Below the pieces are notes generated by a model. That model did not search any database, had not been told where the DNA came from, and was given only the letters and a program-made list of their open reading frames with translations. 14,688 nucleotides of DNA from an uncultured Ruminiclostridium sp. (GTDB taxonomy: Bacteria > Bacillota > Clostridia > Oscillospirales > Ruminococcaceae), in the NCBI GenBank assembly GCA_934462775.1, contig CAKSIR010000050.1, positions 1 to 14,688 on the forward strand. The letters run 5' to 3'. A program made the position numbers and the translations under genes. Below, piece after piece: positions 14,555-14,688 of the stretch. Every line of letters begins with the position of its first letter. Within the stretch, counting starts at the first letter, position 1.

Positions 14555-14651
14555 GGCTGTTCCGAGCTGCGCCCCGGACTGCGTCCGGCGGCAATACCGA
14601 GCTGCGCCCGGCAAGGCTGCGCCTTGAGGCTATACCGGGCTTCGCCCGGGG
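14555..14651. repeat. Tandem array of GC-rich mini-hairpins
   Basis: Perfect 6-bp stems with 3-nt loops: CCGGAC-TGC-GTCCGG (14574-14588), CAAGGC-TGC-GCCTTG (14612-14626) and CCGGGC-TTC-GCCCGG (14635-14649). Imperfect versions containing GAGCTGCGCC lie at 14562-14577 and 14597-14611. GC content jumps sharply from the AT-rich DNA before it. The 19 bases at 14574-14592 are repeated inverted at 191-209. This is probably a modular dispersed repeat. Confidence 0.7.
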
Positions 14652-14688
14652 GCTGTAATTTTTATGTTGTTAGGTAAGGGGGCTGCTC

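Noticed and set aside
14635..14665. Intrinsic terminator for a plus-strand gene at the right edge
   Set aside because: The T-run lies about eight bases past the stem and no plus-strand gene precedes it; it is better read as part of the repeat array.

Overview
The window looks like a chromosomal stretch of a low- to mid-GC monoderm, most likely a gut or rumen Clostridia of the Ruminococcus/Oscillospiraceae kind. This rests on strong AGGAGG-type ribosome binding sites, frequent GTG/TTG starts, signal peptides followed by acidic Ala/Glu-rich spacers, AT-rich intergenic DNA next to coding DNA of intermediate GC, and GC-rich mini-hairpin repeats. The taxonomic call is inference; no marker gene is present. 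UGA is used as a stop, so the code is standard.

All ten genes lie on the minus strand, so transcription runs from high to low coordinates. A perfect sigma-A consensus promoter (TTGACA, 17 nt, TATAAT; 14272-14300) precedes a leader of about 245 nt that carries several short perfect dyads and a near-match to a cre site. Gene order is then: LolD/MacB-type ATPase (13310-14020); a second such ATPase with a C-terminal AbrB-like domain (12360-13310); a very large secreted solute-binding protein with two N-terminal carbohydrate-binding-like beta domains (9238-12243); a MalF-type permease (8222-9157); a MalG-type permease (7326-8186); a membrane-anchored NHL-propeller/TPR protein (5754-7280); a YIP1-family membrane protein (5116-5757); a secreted DUF5696-type protein that may be glycosidase-like (2666-5044); and a second MalF/MalG pair with long charged cytoplasmic N-terminal tails (1470-2666 and 210-1457). 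A terminator at 128-159 ends the unit. Three junctions overlap by 1-4 nt, and the gaps are 116 nt or less, so this reads as one operon of about 14 kb, possibly with an internal promoter before the solute-binding protein.

The parts suggest an oligo- or polysaccharide capture and import module: the solute-binding protein feeds one MalFG pair, the DUF5696 protein may process or present glycan for the second pair, and the NHL-TPR and YIP1 proteins may be scaffold or accessory membrane parts. There is no MalK-type ATPase. Either a housekeeping MsmX-like ATPase drives the permeases from elsewhere, or, more unusually, the two LolD-like ATPases of the operon do. I recognise these families as recurring together in Firmicutes but know of no experimentally defined function for the set.

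The flanks hold no genes. The left edge (1-209) has the operon terminators and a GC-rich hairpin. The right edge (14021-14688) has the promoter/leader, about 250 nt of AT-rich DNA with direct and inverted repeats, and a tandem array of GC-rich mini-hairpins. One unit of that array recurs exactly, in inverted orientation, just after the last gene of the operon.
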